A stretch of DNA of 64,000 nucleotides from an uncultured Saprospirales bacterium (GTDB taxonomy: Bacteria; Bacteroidota; Bacteroidia; Chitinophagales; Saprospiraceae). The DNA is taken from positions 1 through 64,000 of the forward strand of contig CALAZP010000276.1 in the NCBI GenBank assembly GCA_937926355.1, written 5' to 3'. Positions within the stretch are counted from its first letter, which is position 1; every line of letters starts with the position of its first letter. The notes beneath the pieces were generated by a model that saw only the letters and a program-made list of their open reading frames with translations, was not told the origin of the DNA and searched no databases. Of the stretch, positions 46,013-55,248 are shown piece by piece. The position numbers were made by a program, and so were the translations under genes.

Positions 46013-47989
46013 ATGAATTTTAAATATACTTCAATTTTAGTTTTGACATTTTCTTTAGGGTGGTTAAAATTGGAGGCCAATAATTTGAATCAAAGAATGC
46101 AGATAGATGTTGTCATCAATAAAAATGAAACATTTCTTCAAGCTGCCCTACCAGACGGTAATTTTAAAATAACACTGAATGGCTCCATTTATGAAGTTTT
46201 TTTTTCCGAAGGAAAAGCGAAATTCAAATTAAATAATGGTCTCAACTTAATAAAAATCAATGAATATTCTGGTTATCAACTTTTCCACCTAAACCAAGAG
46301 GGAGGAGGTTTTATGAGATTTAAAAAAATTCCACTTTGGACTTCTATTCTTCCTCCTCTTACAGCCATTCTTTTAGCTCTTATTTTTAAGGAAGTAGTTA
46401 TTTCTTTATTTGCCGGGGTATGGGTAGGGGCCTTCCTTGCTAGTGGATTCAATTTTTCCAGAAGTTTATTTACTATTATTGATACTTATATTATTTCCGC
46501 TTTAAAAGACTCTGGTCATTTATCCATTATTGTTTTTAGTTTACTTATCGGAGGAATGGTCGCCTTAATCTCCAAAAATGGTGGAATGGCTGGAGTAGTA
46601 GAACGTCTAAGTAAGTATGCTCATTCTAGAAAAAGTAGTCAATTTGTAACCTGGTTGATGGGGATATCCATTTTTTTTGACGATTACGCCAATACCTTAA
46701 TAGTAGGTAATACGATGAGACCAGTTACAGATAAATTTAAAATTTCAAGAGAAAAATTAGCTTATATCGTAGATAGCACAGCAGCACCTGTTGCAGCAAT
46801 TGCTTTTATAACCACCTGGATTGGAGCTGAATTGGGATACATAGCAGATGGAATCAACGCTTTGTCAGGATTTCCAGCAGGTATGACTTCTTATTTAATT
46901 TTTATTTCCTCTTTAAAATATTCCTTTTACCCAATTTTGGCAGTAATATTTATTTTGATATTAATATATACTGGAAGAGATTTTGGTCCAATGTATAAAA
47001 TAGAAAGAGCAACCTATTTAGGAAAATCATTGGCAAGTGGAAGTAATAAACAAGCTCAAACTGAAGATTTATCTCCTGTAGCAAATGCTATTTTTAGTCC
47101 TTCTAATGCATTAATTCCAGTTTTATCAGTAATCGTTGTAACTATAATAGGCCTATTGGTAACTGGGTTTGAATCTATTGCTACTGAATTGATTTCAAAA
47201 GGAGTCTCCTTAGATGGAAGTTGGAGTCAAATTTGGAAACAAATGAGTTTATTGCAGACGGATCAGGGAGTATTTGTTAAACTTGGTATGATCATTGGTC
47301 AAGCTGATTCCTATGTAGCTTTATTATGGGCTTCTTTATCTGGAGTAATTTTAGCAGCTATATTGACTATTGGTAGGGGAACTATGAAGTTAGAAGAAGT
47401 GATAAGCACCATCATTTCGGGTTTCAAAACCATGTTACCAGCTTTGTTAATACTGACATTTGCTTGGTCGCTTGCTCTTACCACTGAAGAGTTACATACA
47501 GCGACTTTTATCACCTCGGCTTTGCAAGACTCTTTAAATCCATTTTTAATGCCAATGATAGTATTTGTCTTGGCAGCTGCTATTTCTTTTTCAACTGGGT
47601 CCAGCTGGAGCACCATGGCTATTTTATATCCAATTGCAATACCTATTACATGGGCTATATCACAAAGTCAAGGTTTGAGTGCAGAAATAAGTATTGAATT
47701 ACTATTGAATGTCATAGCTACCGTTCTAGCAGCTTCTGTAATGGGAGATCATTGTAGTCCTATTTCCGATACCACGATATTGAGTTCTTTAGCCTCGGAT
47801 TGTGACCACCTTTCACATGTAAAAACCCAAATACCATATGCCTTAACTGTAGGTCTTCCATCATTTATTAGTGTTGGCCTAGTAACTTACTTAGGAGGAG
47901 GATGGTTGATATCGTTAACGCTAATGATTGTGAACATAGCTCTATTATGGTTGTTTGTTTTAAAATTCGGCAAACGACATGCCACATAA
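46013..47989 (+). CDS. NhaC-family Na+/H+ antiporter with N-terminal exported domain
   Basis: 658 residues. Residues about 110-655 form an NhaC-type antiporter with 11-12 helices: FFDDYANTLIVGNTMRPVTD, DSTAAPVAAIAFITTWIGAE and ASVMGDHCSPISDTTILSS are its ion-binding segments. Unusually, the first ~100 residues hold a signal-like helix (residues 1-22, ending LEANN) and a small beta-rich segment. An internal ATG at residue 101 (MRFKKIPLWTS) would give an ordinary NhaC. The extension has no stop codons and looks coding, so I keep the longer form. It overlaps the DUF2256 gene by 11 bases. Confidence 0.87.
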   Translation: MNFKYTSILVLTFSLGWLKLEANNLNQRMQIDVVINKNETFLQAALPDGNFKITLNGSIYEVFFSEGKAKFKLNNGLNLIKINEYSGYQLFHLNQEGGGFMRFKKIPLWTSILPPLTAILLALIFKEVVISLFAGVWVGAFLASGFNFSRSLFTIIDTYIISALKDSGHLSIIVFSLLIGGMVALISKNGGMAGVVERLSKYAHSRKSSQFVTWLMGISIFFDDYANTLIVGNTMRPVTDKFKISREKLAYIVDSTAAPVAAIAFITTWIGAELGYIADGINALSGFPAGMTSYLIFISSLKYSFYPILAVIFILILIYTGRDFGPMYKIERATYLGKSLASGSNKQAQTEDLSPVANAIFSPSNALIPVLSVIVVTIIGLLVTGFESIATELISKGVSLDGSWSQIWKQMSLLQTDQGVFVKLGMIIGQADSYVALLWASLSGVILAAILTIGRGTMKLEEVISTIISGFKTMLPALLILTFAWSLALTTEELHTATFITSALQDSLNPFLMPMIVFVLAAAISFSTGSSWSTMAILYPIAIPITWAISQSQGLSAEISIELLLNVIATVLAASVMGDHCSPISDTTILSSLASDCDHLSHVKTQIPYALTVGLPSFISVGLVTYLGGGWLISLTLMIVNIALLWLFVLKFGKRHAT

Positions 47990-48122
47990 AAAAACCTTTT
48001 TACCAGAAAAAATTTGTGTTTCGTGTCTGCGACCATTCAAATGGCGTAAAAAATGGGAAAAAAATTGGGAAGAGGTAAAATATTGTAGCAAAAAGTGTTC
48101 TAAAATGGGTAGAAATGTCTAA
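47979..48122 (+). CDS. DUF2256-type zinc-ribbon mini-protein
   Basis: A 47-residue gene easily missed because of its size. It begins MPHKKTFLPEKICVSC and carries two metal-type cysteine pairs, Cys13-x2-Cys16 and Cys36-x3-Cys40, with a tryptophan-rich basic middle (FKWRKKWEKNWEEVKYC). This matches the small DUF2256 family. The ATG overlaps the end of nhaC by 11 bases. Its TAA at 48120-48122 lies inside the start of the COX3-like gene, which overlaps it by 8 bases, so translation of all three is coupled. Function unknown. Confidence 0.85.
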   Translation: MPHKKTFLPEKICVSCLRPFKWRKKWEKNWEEVKYCSKKCSKMGRNV

Positions 48123-48711
48123 AGAATCAAGTGCTTTTATTTTTCATCCTTATCGTGTTTTGTTGGTTTTACTTTTATTTGGGATATCAATGATTTTTTT
48201 AAGTCTAAGTATATCTTTAGTTTATACCAGGGTACAAAATGATTTAGACCCCATTCAATTACCTATTATTTTTTATTTAAATACCCTACTTCTTTTATTG
48301 AGCTCATTCACCCTCTGGAAAGCCAACCAAAACTATCTGCAAGATGATACTAATCAGTATATAAGATCTCTCGTTGTTACAGTAATGATTACTTTCATTT
48401 TTTTAATCAGCCAATTTTACGGGTGGAAAAGTATGTTTAACCAAAATATTTTCATCAATTCTGATAATTCGGCATCCTACTTATACGTTATTTCTGGATT
48501 ACATTTTGCCCATGTGTTGGGAGGATTACCCTTTTTAATCCTTTTTATTATCAGGGCCAAAAGGCATATGAAAGAGCCTGTTTCGGTTTTAGTATATTTT
48601 TCTGATCCAGAGAAAAGATTGAAACTCAGGTTACTGAGTCTATACTGGCATTACCTGGATGGCTTGTGGATTTACCTTGTATTATTTTTCCTAATTAACT
48701 ATATCAGTTGA
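48115..48711 (+). CDS. Heme-copper oxidase subunit III-like protein
   Basis: 198 residues with five predicted membrane helices. It carries the family hallmarks SGLHFAHVLGGLPFLIL and YWHYLDGLWIYLVLFF, equivalent to the GxHxxHV and YWHFVD(V)xW segments of cytochrome c oxidase subunit III. No subunit I or II gene is next to it, so it is an orphan or a second copy. It overlaps the DUF2256 mini-gene by 8 bases and precedes purL by 33. Confidence 0.82.
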   Translation: MSKESSAFIFHPYRVLLVLLLFGISMIFLSLSISLVYTRVQNDLDPIQLPIIFYLNTLLLLLSSFTLWKANQNYLQDDTNQYIRSLVVTVMITFIFLISQFYGWKSMFNQNIFINSDNSASYLYVISGLHFAHVLGGLPFLILFIIRAKRHMKEPVSVLVYFSDPEKRLKLRLLSLYWHYLDGLWIYLVLFFLINYIS

Positions 48712-48744
48712 TTATATTTACGGGCGAATATAATTATCTAGTTC

Positions 48745-50979
48745 ATGGAATTCATTAGCAAAAATGAGGCTTTAGAGGCTGCTCTCGACCTAGGTCTTTT
48801 GGAGGAGGAATATATCAAAATAGAAAAGGTATTAGGGAGAATCCCAAATTTTACGGAGTTGAGTGTATATTCAGTTATGTGGTCTGAGCACTGTTCCTAC
48901 AAAAATTCTATTCTTTGGCTAAAAACTCTTCCAAGGAATGGTGGCCGATTATTAGTAGAAGCTGGTGATGAAAATGCAGGACTAATTGATTTGGGAAACG
49001 GGTTGGCCTGTGCTTTTAAAATTGAGTCGCACAATCACCCATCGGCTATCGAACCGTTTCAAGGAGCAGCTACTGGAGTAGGAGGGATTCATAGAGATAT
49101 ATTTACTATGGGGGCGAGACCAATTGCAGCTTTAAATTCTTTAAGATTCGGAAACCCAAACTTAGCCCATACCAAACACTTAGTGAAGGGAGTCGTTGCA
49201 GGAATCGGCAACTATGGAAATTGTTTTGGAGTTCCAACTGTTGGAGGGGAGGTATACTTTGATGAATGCTACAATCAAAACATATTGGTGAATGCAATGT
49301 CAGCTGGAATTGTTCAAATTGGCGAGACCGTTTCGGCTTCAGCAGATGGGGTTGGAAACCCCGTATTTATAGTTGGCTCTGCAACGGGTAAGGATGGAAT
49401 TCACGGGGCTACTTTTGCATCAGCTGATTTAACGGAGGATTCTTCGGAAGATTTGCCATCCGTGCAGGTGGGAGATCCTTTTCAAGAAAAATTATTGCTT
49501 GAAGCGAGTTTAGAAGCGATAAAAACAGGGGCTGTGATTGGAATGCAAGATATGGGAGCGGCAGGGATATGTTGCAGCAGTTCTGAAATGAGTGCTAAAA
49601 GCAATACCGGAATGGATATTGATTTGGATAAAGTTCCGACTAGGCAAACGGACATGAAGGCTTTTGAAATTCTATTATCAGAAAGTCAGGAGAGAATGTT
49701 AGTTGTAGGTAAAAAAGGTCATGAGCAAGTATTAAAAGCAGTATTTGAAAAATGGGATTTGGAATGTTCAGAAATCGGGGTGGTGACCAACACTCAAAAA
49801 GTACGTTTTTTTAAAGATGGAAATGTAATAGTTGATATACCTGCCGAATCTTTAGTTCTAGGTGGAGGTGCCCCTATTTATGAAAGGGCCTACCAAAAGC
49901 CTTCTTATCTTGAACAGATCAATCAATTTAATCCCAAGAACATCAAAGTGCCTAAAGATTTAATGGAAGTTGCTCAAAAGATGGCAAAACTTCCCAATTT
50001 ATTATCAAAAAGATGGGTCTCAGAGCAATATGACTCTATGGTCAGAACGAATACTATGACAACCAATAAGGCATCTGATGCCGCAGTTGTTCGTATAAAA
50101 GGAACTGAAAAGGCATTGGCTTTAACTGTAGATTGTAATAGTACTTATGTCCATGCAGACCCCTATAAGGGAGCTATGATTGCAGTGGCTGAAAGTGCGA
50201 GAAATATTATATGTTCTGGTGGTATTCCTGTAGCAATAACCAATTGTTTGAATTTCGGAAATCCCTATAACCCAGAAGTTTATTGGCAATTTGTTATGAG
50301 TATTAAAGGTATGGGAGATGCTTGTAAAAAATTCAACACCCCAGTTACCGGAGGAAATGTTAGCTTTTATAATCAATCCATTTTTAAAAATTCAACAGAA
50401 CCAATAAAACCTACTCCCACTATTGGAATGTTAGGAATTCTAGAAGATTTCAAAAATCACCAATCTCTTTCTTTCCAAAATATTGGAGACGCAATATATA
50501 TGATTGGTACTCCTAGCAATGATATCAATAGCTCTGAATATCTTAGACACTTTCATGGAATTAAACTCTCGCCAGCTCCTCAGTTTGAACTAGAAGAAGA
50601 GTACCAATTCCAACAATCTTTAATCAAGATTATCCAGCAACAAATAATAAAGTCTATTCATGATATTTCAGAAGGAGGACTATTCTTTGCTTTATTAGAA
50701 TCTGGATACCAAAATCAATTGGGTTTTAATATTGAAACTGATGAAACCTTCAGGAAGGATGCATATTTATTTGGAGAGAGTCAAAGTAGGGCAATAATTA
50801 CTATTGGAGAAGAAGACGAAGACCAAATGGTAAACTATTTGAATAGTAATAATGTTTCATTCACTAAATTGGGAAATGTAACAACAAATGAAATTTTAAT
50901 TGACCAACAATCTTTTGGAAACATTGAACAATGGAAATTCAAGTATGATAATGAATTGGGCTCAATAATAGAACACTAA
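48745..50979 (+). CDS. purL: Phosphoribosylformylglycinamidine synthase, subunit II
   Basis: Purine synthesis step 4, ATP-dependent conversion of FGAR to FGAM, 744 residues. This is the small PurL form, which needs separate PurQ (glutaminase) and PurS rather than the 1200-residue fused enzyme. Conserved segments include MWSEHCSYKNS, KIESHNHPSAIEPFQGAATGVGG and QDMGAAGICCSSSEM, followed by the second ATP-grasp-like half (DCNSTYVHADPYKGAM). purM lies at 55889 on the other strand. The downstream TlpA gene starts 5 bases later. Confidence 0.95.
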   Translation: MEFISKNEALEAALDLGLLEEEYIKIEKVLGRIPNFTELSVYSVMWSEHCSYKNSILWLKTLPRNGGRLLVEAGDENAGLIDLGNGLACAFKIESHNHPSAIEPFQGAATGVGGIHRDIFTMGARPIAALNSLRFGNPNLAHTKHLVKGVVAGIGNYGNCFGVPTVGGEVYFDECYNQNILVNAMSAGIVQIGETVSASADGVGNPVFIVGSATGKDGIHGATFASADLTEDSSEDLPSVQVGDPFQEKLLLEASLEAIKTGAVIGMQDMGAAGICCSSSEMSAKSNTGMDIDLDKVPTRQTDMKAFEILLSESQERMLVVGKKGHEQVLKAVFEKWDLECSEIGVVTNTQKVRFFKDGNVIVDIPAESLVLGGGAPIYERAYQKPSYLEQINQFNPKNIKVPKDLMEVAQKMAKLPNLLSKRWVSEQYDSMVRTNTMTTNKASDAAVVRIKGTEKALALTVDCNSTYVHADPYKGAMIAVAESARNIICSGGIPVAITNCLNFGNPYNPEVYWQFVMSIKGMGDACKKFNTPVTGGNVSFYNQSIFKNSTEPIKPTPTIGMLGILEDFKNHQSLSFQNIGDAIYMIGTPSNDINSSEYLRHFHGIKLSPAPQFELEEEYQFQQSLIKIIQQQIIKSIHDISEGGLFFALLESGYQNQLGFNIETDETFRKDAYLFGESQSRAIITIGEEDEDQMVNYLNSNNVSFTKLGNVTTNEILIDQQSFGNIEQWKFKYDNELGSIIEH

Positions 50980-50984
50980 TAGAT

Positions 50985-52103
50985 ATGAAACTATATTTTA
51001 ATTTATTCTTACTCTTAACCCTTACTATTATTACTATTTCTTGTACCAAAAATTCCTCTGGTACTACCTTAAAAGGCACCATAAATAATAGTGCAAATAT
51101 GCAAGTTTTTGTGGACGAATTAATTTTTGGTCAACCCAATAATATTGTCGGAAAAGGGATGGCAGATGGCAATGGTAACTTCGAAATAAAATTCCCAGAA
51201 GGCTTATTGCCAGGAATTTATAACTTAAGAATTGGTGCGAAAAGGTTAAACTTTATCCTTGAACAAGGGGAGAATAATGGGACAATTGAAATTAAAGGAG
51301 ATTTAGCTACTATTCAAAATTTTGACTTTAATGTTGATGGATCGTCGTCTTCATCTGAAATGGTTAGCATTGTTCAAAAATTGATGACAAGAACCATGAC
51401 AATTGATGATGTCAATAAGTATATTGATACCACTAAATATCCAATATTAGGAGCTTATGTTGCATTTAGAGCTCTTGGTAATCAGTTTATTGATGTACAA
51501 AGAAAGGCCCAATTAAAATTAACAAGTGCTTATCCTTCTTTATTACTTAGCGAAGAATATGGTAAGTTAATTGCTACTGCTGAACTTCAAAATCAAGCCA
51601 GCATGGCAGGAGAAAGAATCCAAGTAGGTCAAGATGCACCCGATATTACTCTCGAAAGTCCATCTGGAAAATCATATTCTCTCTCTAGCCTTAAAGGTAA
51701 AATTGTTCTTTTAGACTTTTGGGCGAGCTGGTGTGGTCCTTGTCGAAGAGAAAATCCCAACGTCGTGAAGGTTTATCAAAAATATAAAAATCAAGGTTTC
51801 ACTATTTTCAGTGTATCTCTAGATGGAATTGACGAAAGAACAAAAGCCAGGCTGCAATCAGCCGAGCAAATAGAAAATATGATTAGGCAATCTAAAGACA
51901 GATGGGTTAACGCAATTCAGACAGACGGTTTAGAATGGGAGTACCATGTAAGTGATTTAAAAAAATGGGATTCTATGGGGGCTGCGATTTATGGTGTTAG
52001 GTCAATTCCTAGAACCTTCTTAATTGATAGAGAAGGTAAAATTGCTGCGATCAATTTAAGGGGAGCCCGCAATATTGAAGAAGCATTATTAAAATTAATT
52101 TAG
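50985..52103 (+). CDS. TlpA-like thioredoxin-fold lipoprotein
   Basis: 372-residue periplasmic thiol oxidoreductase or disulfide carrier. A lipoprotein signal ends in TISC (about Cys20). A DUF4369-type beta domain (about 25-130) follows, then a helical linker. The C-terminal TlpA/AhpC-type thioredoxin domain has the active site WASWCGPC (the Cys pair near residues 250 and 253) and a cis-Pro segment VRSIPRTFLID. The electron donor is not visible. Its 3' end overlaps the trmH stop by 9 bases. Confidence 0.88.
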   Translation: MKLYFNLFLLLTLTIITISCTKNSSGTTLKGTINNSANMQVFVDELIFGQPNNIVGKGMADGNGNFEIKFPEGLLPGIYNLRIGAKRLNFILEQGENNGTIEIKGDLATIQNFDFNVDGSSSSSEMVSIVQKLMTRTMTIDDVNKYIDTTKYPILGAYVAFRALGNQFIDVQRKAQLKLTSAYPSLLLSEEYGKLIATAELQNQASMAGERIQVGQDAPDITLESPSGKSYSLSSLKGKIVLLDFWASWCGPCRRENPNVVKVYQKYKNQGFTIFSVSLDGIDERTKARLQSAEQIENMIRQSKDRWVNAIQTDGLEWEYHVSDLKKWDSMGAAIYGVRSIPRTFLIDREGKIAAINLRGARNIEEALLKLI

Positions 52104-52826
52104 CATAAGTTGGTAAACAATTAATCCTGTTGCTATTCCAACATTCAAAGATTCTCCTTGATTAGATGGATGTGCAGGAATATTTATTTTTCGGTGAGGA
52201 AGGTTATAAAGTATTTTTGATATTCCATTGCTTTCGTTGCCTACTATAATAATACCTTTTGGTTCTATCTTAACTTTAGTAATATCTTCACCGTCTAAAG
52301 ATGCAATTAACAGTTGATATTTTTCAATATTTGGAATTTCATTAAGGTTCATTTGAACAATCGGTACTCTTAAAATAGAACCCATAGTTCCTTGAATAAC
52401 TTTAGGATTGAAAGGATCTACGCAACCAGGTGAACAAATCACTTGAGCAATACCGAACCACTCGGCAGTTCTAATTATGGTACCCATATTTCCGGGATCC
52501 ATGACTTTATCTAAATAAATATTTAATTTGTTTGAAAGTGCTATTTCATTTAATTCATTGGGAGGAATTTCAACAACTGCCAAGACCCCTGAGGGGGTAC
52601 TATGAGAAGAAATATGACGAAATTCAATTTGATTGGCAACCAATAATCTATCGAATGAAATAGTCACCCCTTCTTGAATCACTATCCATTCTATCCATTC
52701 TGATCTAAAACTTATTAACTCAGAAACCAATTTGGCACCTTCTACTATAAATTTATTATATTTTTGTCTGTATTTTTTTGACTGAAGTGATTTTATATAT
52801 TTAATCTGGCTTTTAGAGATTCTCAT
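52095..52826 (-). CDS. TrmH/SpoU-family RNA ribose methyltransferase
   Basis: 2'-O-methyltransferase of tRNA or rRNA with a SPOUT (knotted) fold, 243 residues. An N-terminal substrate-binding domain (about 1-90) precedes the catalytic domain. The family motifs are YLDKVMDPGNMGTIIRTAEWFG (motif 1), IVGNESNGIS (motif 2) and INIPAHPSNQGESLNVGIATGLIVY (motif 3). The target is not predictable. Its ATG and the tamL ATG overlap by 2 bases in a CATG, leaving no intergenic space. Confidence 0.9.
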   Translation of the reverse strand: MRISKSQIKYIKSLQSKKYRQKYNKFIVEGAKLVSELISFRSEWIEWIVIQEGVTISFDRLLVANQIEFRHISSHSTPSGVLAVVEIPPNELNEIALSNKLNIYLDKVMDPGNMGTIIRTAEWFGIAQVICSPGCVDPFNPKVIQGTMGSILRVPIVQMNLNEIPNIEKYQLLIASLDGEDITKVKIEPKGIIIVGNESNGISKILYNLPHRKINIPAHPSNQGESLNVGIATGLIVYQLMLN

Positions 52827-55248
52827 GAATGGAAAGTGGTTTGTTTATTTGTTTGCTTGCATCAAAATAACTGTATTAATATCAAGTTGTTCTTCTTTAA
52901 AATATCTAAACGCAGATGAATATTTATTGACAAAGAATAAATTAAAATTTGAAAATAAAGAAGAAGTAGAAAATATTTCTGCTTTAAAATATGAATTGAG
53001 CACCCTCATCAAGCAAAAACCCAATAGTAATTTTTTTTTTATACCAAGAGAATGGTTTCATTACAGAATCTCTAATTCTTCTGATACCTCTAGATTTGAT
53101 CAATGGAAATTAAAATATTTATCTGAACCGCCAACCATTTATGCATCAACCAAGGCCATTTCCACAGCTGAAGCTATGGAAAACTTCTTAAGATTAAAAG
53201 GTTACTTTAACGCACAGGTAAAATTTGAAGAGGATTTCAAGAAAAAATTAGTAGTTAACACCTATTTGATTGATGTTAATCAAATATTTAGAGTGGATAG
53301 CGTGACTTTCTCCTCTAATGATCAAAGAATCTATGGGATATTATTAGAATTTGCTAACAAAAGTTTTTTTAAAAAAAATGCTATACTTTCTGGAGTTACC
53401 TATGAACAAGAAAAGGACCGTATAACTAGGTTGTTACGAGATAATGGATATGCTGATTTTAATAGTAACTATATTGCTCCATTAGAGGCAGATACCATAG
53501 GAAGAAATGGATTTGCCAAATTAAAAATTAAGGTATTACCTCCAATAAATTCAAAGGAGCATTCCTATTATAAAATTGGAAAGATTACTATATACCAAGA
53601 TTTTACCCCTGGTCTTGATCCCTCTGAATATTCTGATTCAATTATCAACTCAATTCTTTTTAAAACTAAAGATCAAAAATTTTTGGTAAACCCATTTACA
53701 TTGATGGAAAACAATCAATTTAAAGAAGGGGAAATATTTAGCCAAAGTCATTATGAACAAACCTATAATGCTTTTAATGACCTTAATATTTATCGGTTTG
53801 TGAGAATAAAATTAGAACCAAGAGAATACGAGCCCATATTAGACATTAATATAGAGTTAACTCCAAGCAAAAAAATGGAAATGGGTATAGATTTTGAAGT
53901 TAACTATACCAATAGAAGTACATCAGCAGGAACGGGAAATTTAATCGGGGTTTCACTTAGCCCTTCTCTTCGGCATAAAAATATTTTTAAAGGGGCCGAA
54001 TCTATGTTTTCAAGTTTTTCTACTGGAGCAGAAATCAATCAAAATGTTAAAGGACCTAGATTATTAAATACCTTGGATATTAGGATTCAAAACGAATACC
54101 AATTTCCCGCCTTCACAGATTATTTGGGAATATGGAATCGAATAGCACGAAATTCAAGAAATAGATTTAGAGAAAACCTCAGAGCCAATGCCATTTCAAG
54201 ACTAGGTTTAAGTTTTAACTACCTCCATCTGCTAGATTTTTATAAATACAATTTATTTAATGCAGTTTATGGATTTGAAATTCCTGAGACCGGTGGTAAA
54301 AGATATTTTGTAAATCACTTAGGAATAGACTATTTACAACCGGAAATAAACCCTGGATTTGATGCTATACTTGGAGAAAATACTTTTTTTAGACGAAGTT
54401 TTGGACAACAATTATTTGTCAGTTTAATTTTTAGAGAGTTTGGATATTCTTACAGAAGCAGGCCTAATAGATTTGGGGAGTCTCATTATTTTGGTTTTAA
54501 TGGAGAAGTTTCAGGTGCAGAAATTTTTGGAATAAATGAACTATACAATCTAATTTCTAGAAAAAATGAAATTTTCAGAATTGGTCAAACAGAGTTCGCT
54601 CAATTTGTAAGGATAGAAGCGGACGGTCGTTATTTTAGACAATTTAATCAAAAGAAGAACTTTGCATTTAGATTAAATCTTGGTTTTGCTTTACCATTCG
54701 GTTTCTCTGAAGATGTTCCCTATGTAAAACAATTTTATGTTGGAGGTCCCAATAGTATTAGAGGGTGGGCAGCTAGGGGATTAGGACCAGGAGGCTATAA
54801 AGATCCTCTTACTACTAGTAATAGGAATCGTTTATTATTTTATCAAACTGGAGATTTTAAATTGGAGGCTAGTGCTGAATATCGGTTTGATCTTTTCTGG
54901 AGGTTAAAAGGCGCATTTTTTTTAGATGCAGGTAATATTTGGACCCTTCAAAAAGATCCCTCTAGATGCGGCAGTCAATTTGTTTTTACCTCTAGAGAAG
55001 AAACATGCGGAAATACTACTTACAATTTGGATCCATTCTACAAACAAATTGCTTTAGGTTCTGGTATGGGTTTTCGATTTGATTTCACTTATTTTCTATT
55101 CAGATTAGATTTGGGAATTAAGTTAAGAAACCCCTACCCTTCTGAAAACGAACTCGATATAAAACCAGAGAAATACTATTGGCAAAATTTTAGTAAATTT
55201 CAGTTAAAAGATATTAATTTGAACTTCGCCTTGGGACTTCCTTTTTGA
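52825..55248 (+). CDS. TamL-type Omp85 outer-membrane lipoprotein
   Basis: 807-residue outer-membrane biogenesis protein. A lipoprotein signal ends in LISSC (Cys22), which makes it the Bacteroidota lipidated TamA relative (TamL) rather than BamA. Residues about 25-350 hold POTRA-type repeats (LRLKGYFNAQVKFEED, RLLRDNGYADFNSNYIAP). The C-terminal half is a 16-strand Omp85 barrel with the QFYVGGPNSIRGWAARGLGPG segment (the conserved RGF/RGW-type lid motif) and a terminal phenylalanine. It overlaps nth by 35 bases. Confidence 0.85.
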   Translation: MNGKWFVYLFACIKITVLISSCSSLKYLNADEYLLTKNKLKFENKEEVENISALKYELSTLIKQKPNSNFFFIPREWFHYRISNSSDTSRFDQWKLKYLSEPPTIYASTKAISTAEAMENFLRLKGYFNAQVKFEEDFKKKLVVNTYLIDVNQIFRVDSVTFSSNDQRIYGILLEFANKSFFKKNAILSGVTYEQEKDRITRLLRDNGYADFNSNYIAPLEADTIGRNGFAKLKIKVLPPINSKEHSYYKIGKITIYQDFTPGLDPSEYSDSIINSILFKTKDQKFLVNPFTLMENNQFKEGEIFSQSHYEQTYNAFNDLNIYRFVRIKLEPREYEPILDINIELTPSKKMEMGIDFEVNYTNRSTSAGTGNLIGVSLSPSLRHKNIFKGAESMFSSFSTGAEINQNVKGPRLLNTLDIRIQNEYQFPAFTDYLGIWNRIARNSRNRFRENLRANAISRLGLSFNYLHLLDFYKYNLFNAVYGFEIPETGGKRYFVNHLGIDYLQPEINPGFDAILGENTFFRRSFGQQLFVSLIFREFGYSYRSRPNRFGESHYFGFNGEVSGAEIFGINELYNLISRKNEIFRIGQTEFAQFVRIEADGRYFRQFNQKKNFAFRLNLGFALPFGFSEDVPYVKQFYVGGPNSIRGWAARGLGPGGYKDPLTTSNRNRLLFYQTGDFKLEASAEYRFDLFWRLKGAFFLDAGNIWTLQKDPSRCGSQFVFTSREETCGNTTYNLDPFYKQIALGSGMGFRFDFTYFLFRLDLGIKLRNPYPSENELDIKPEKYYWQNFSKFQLKDINLNFALGLPF

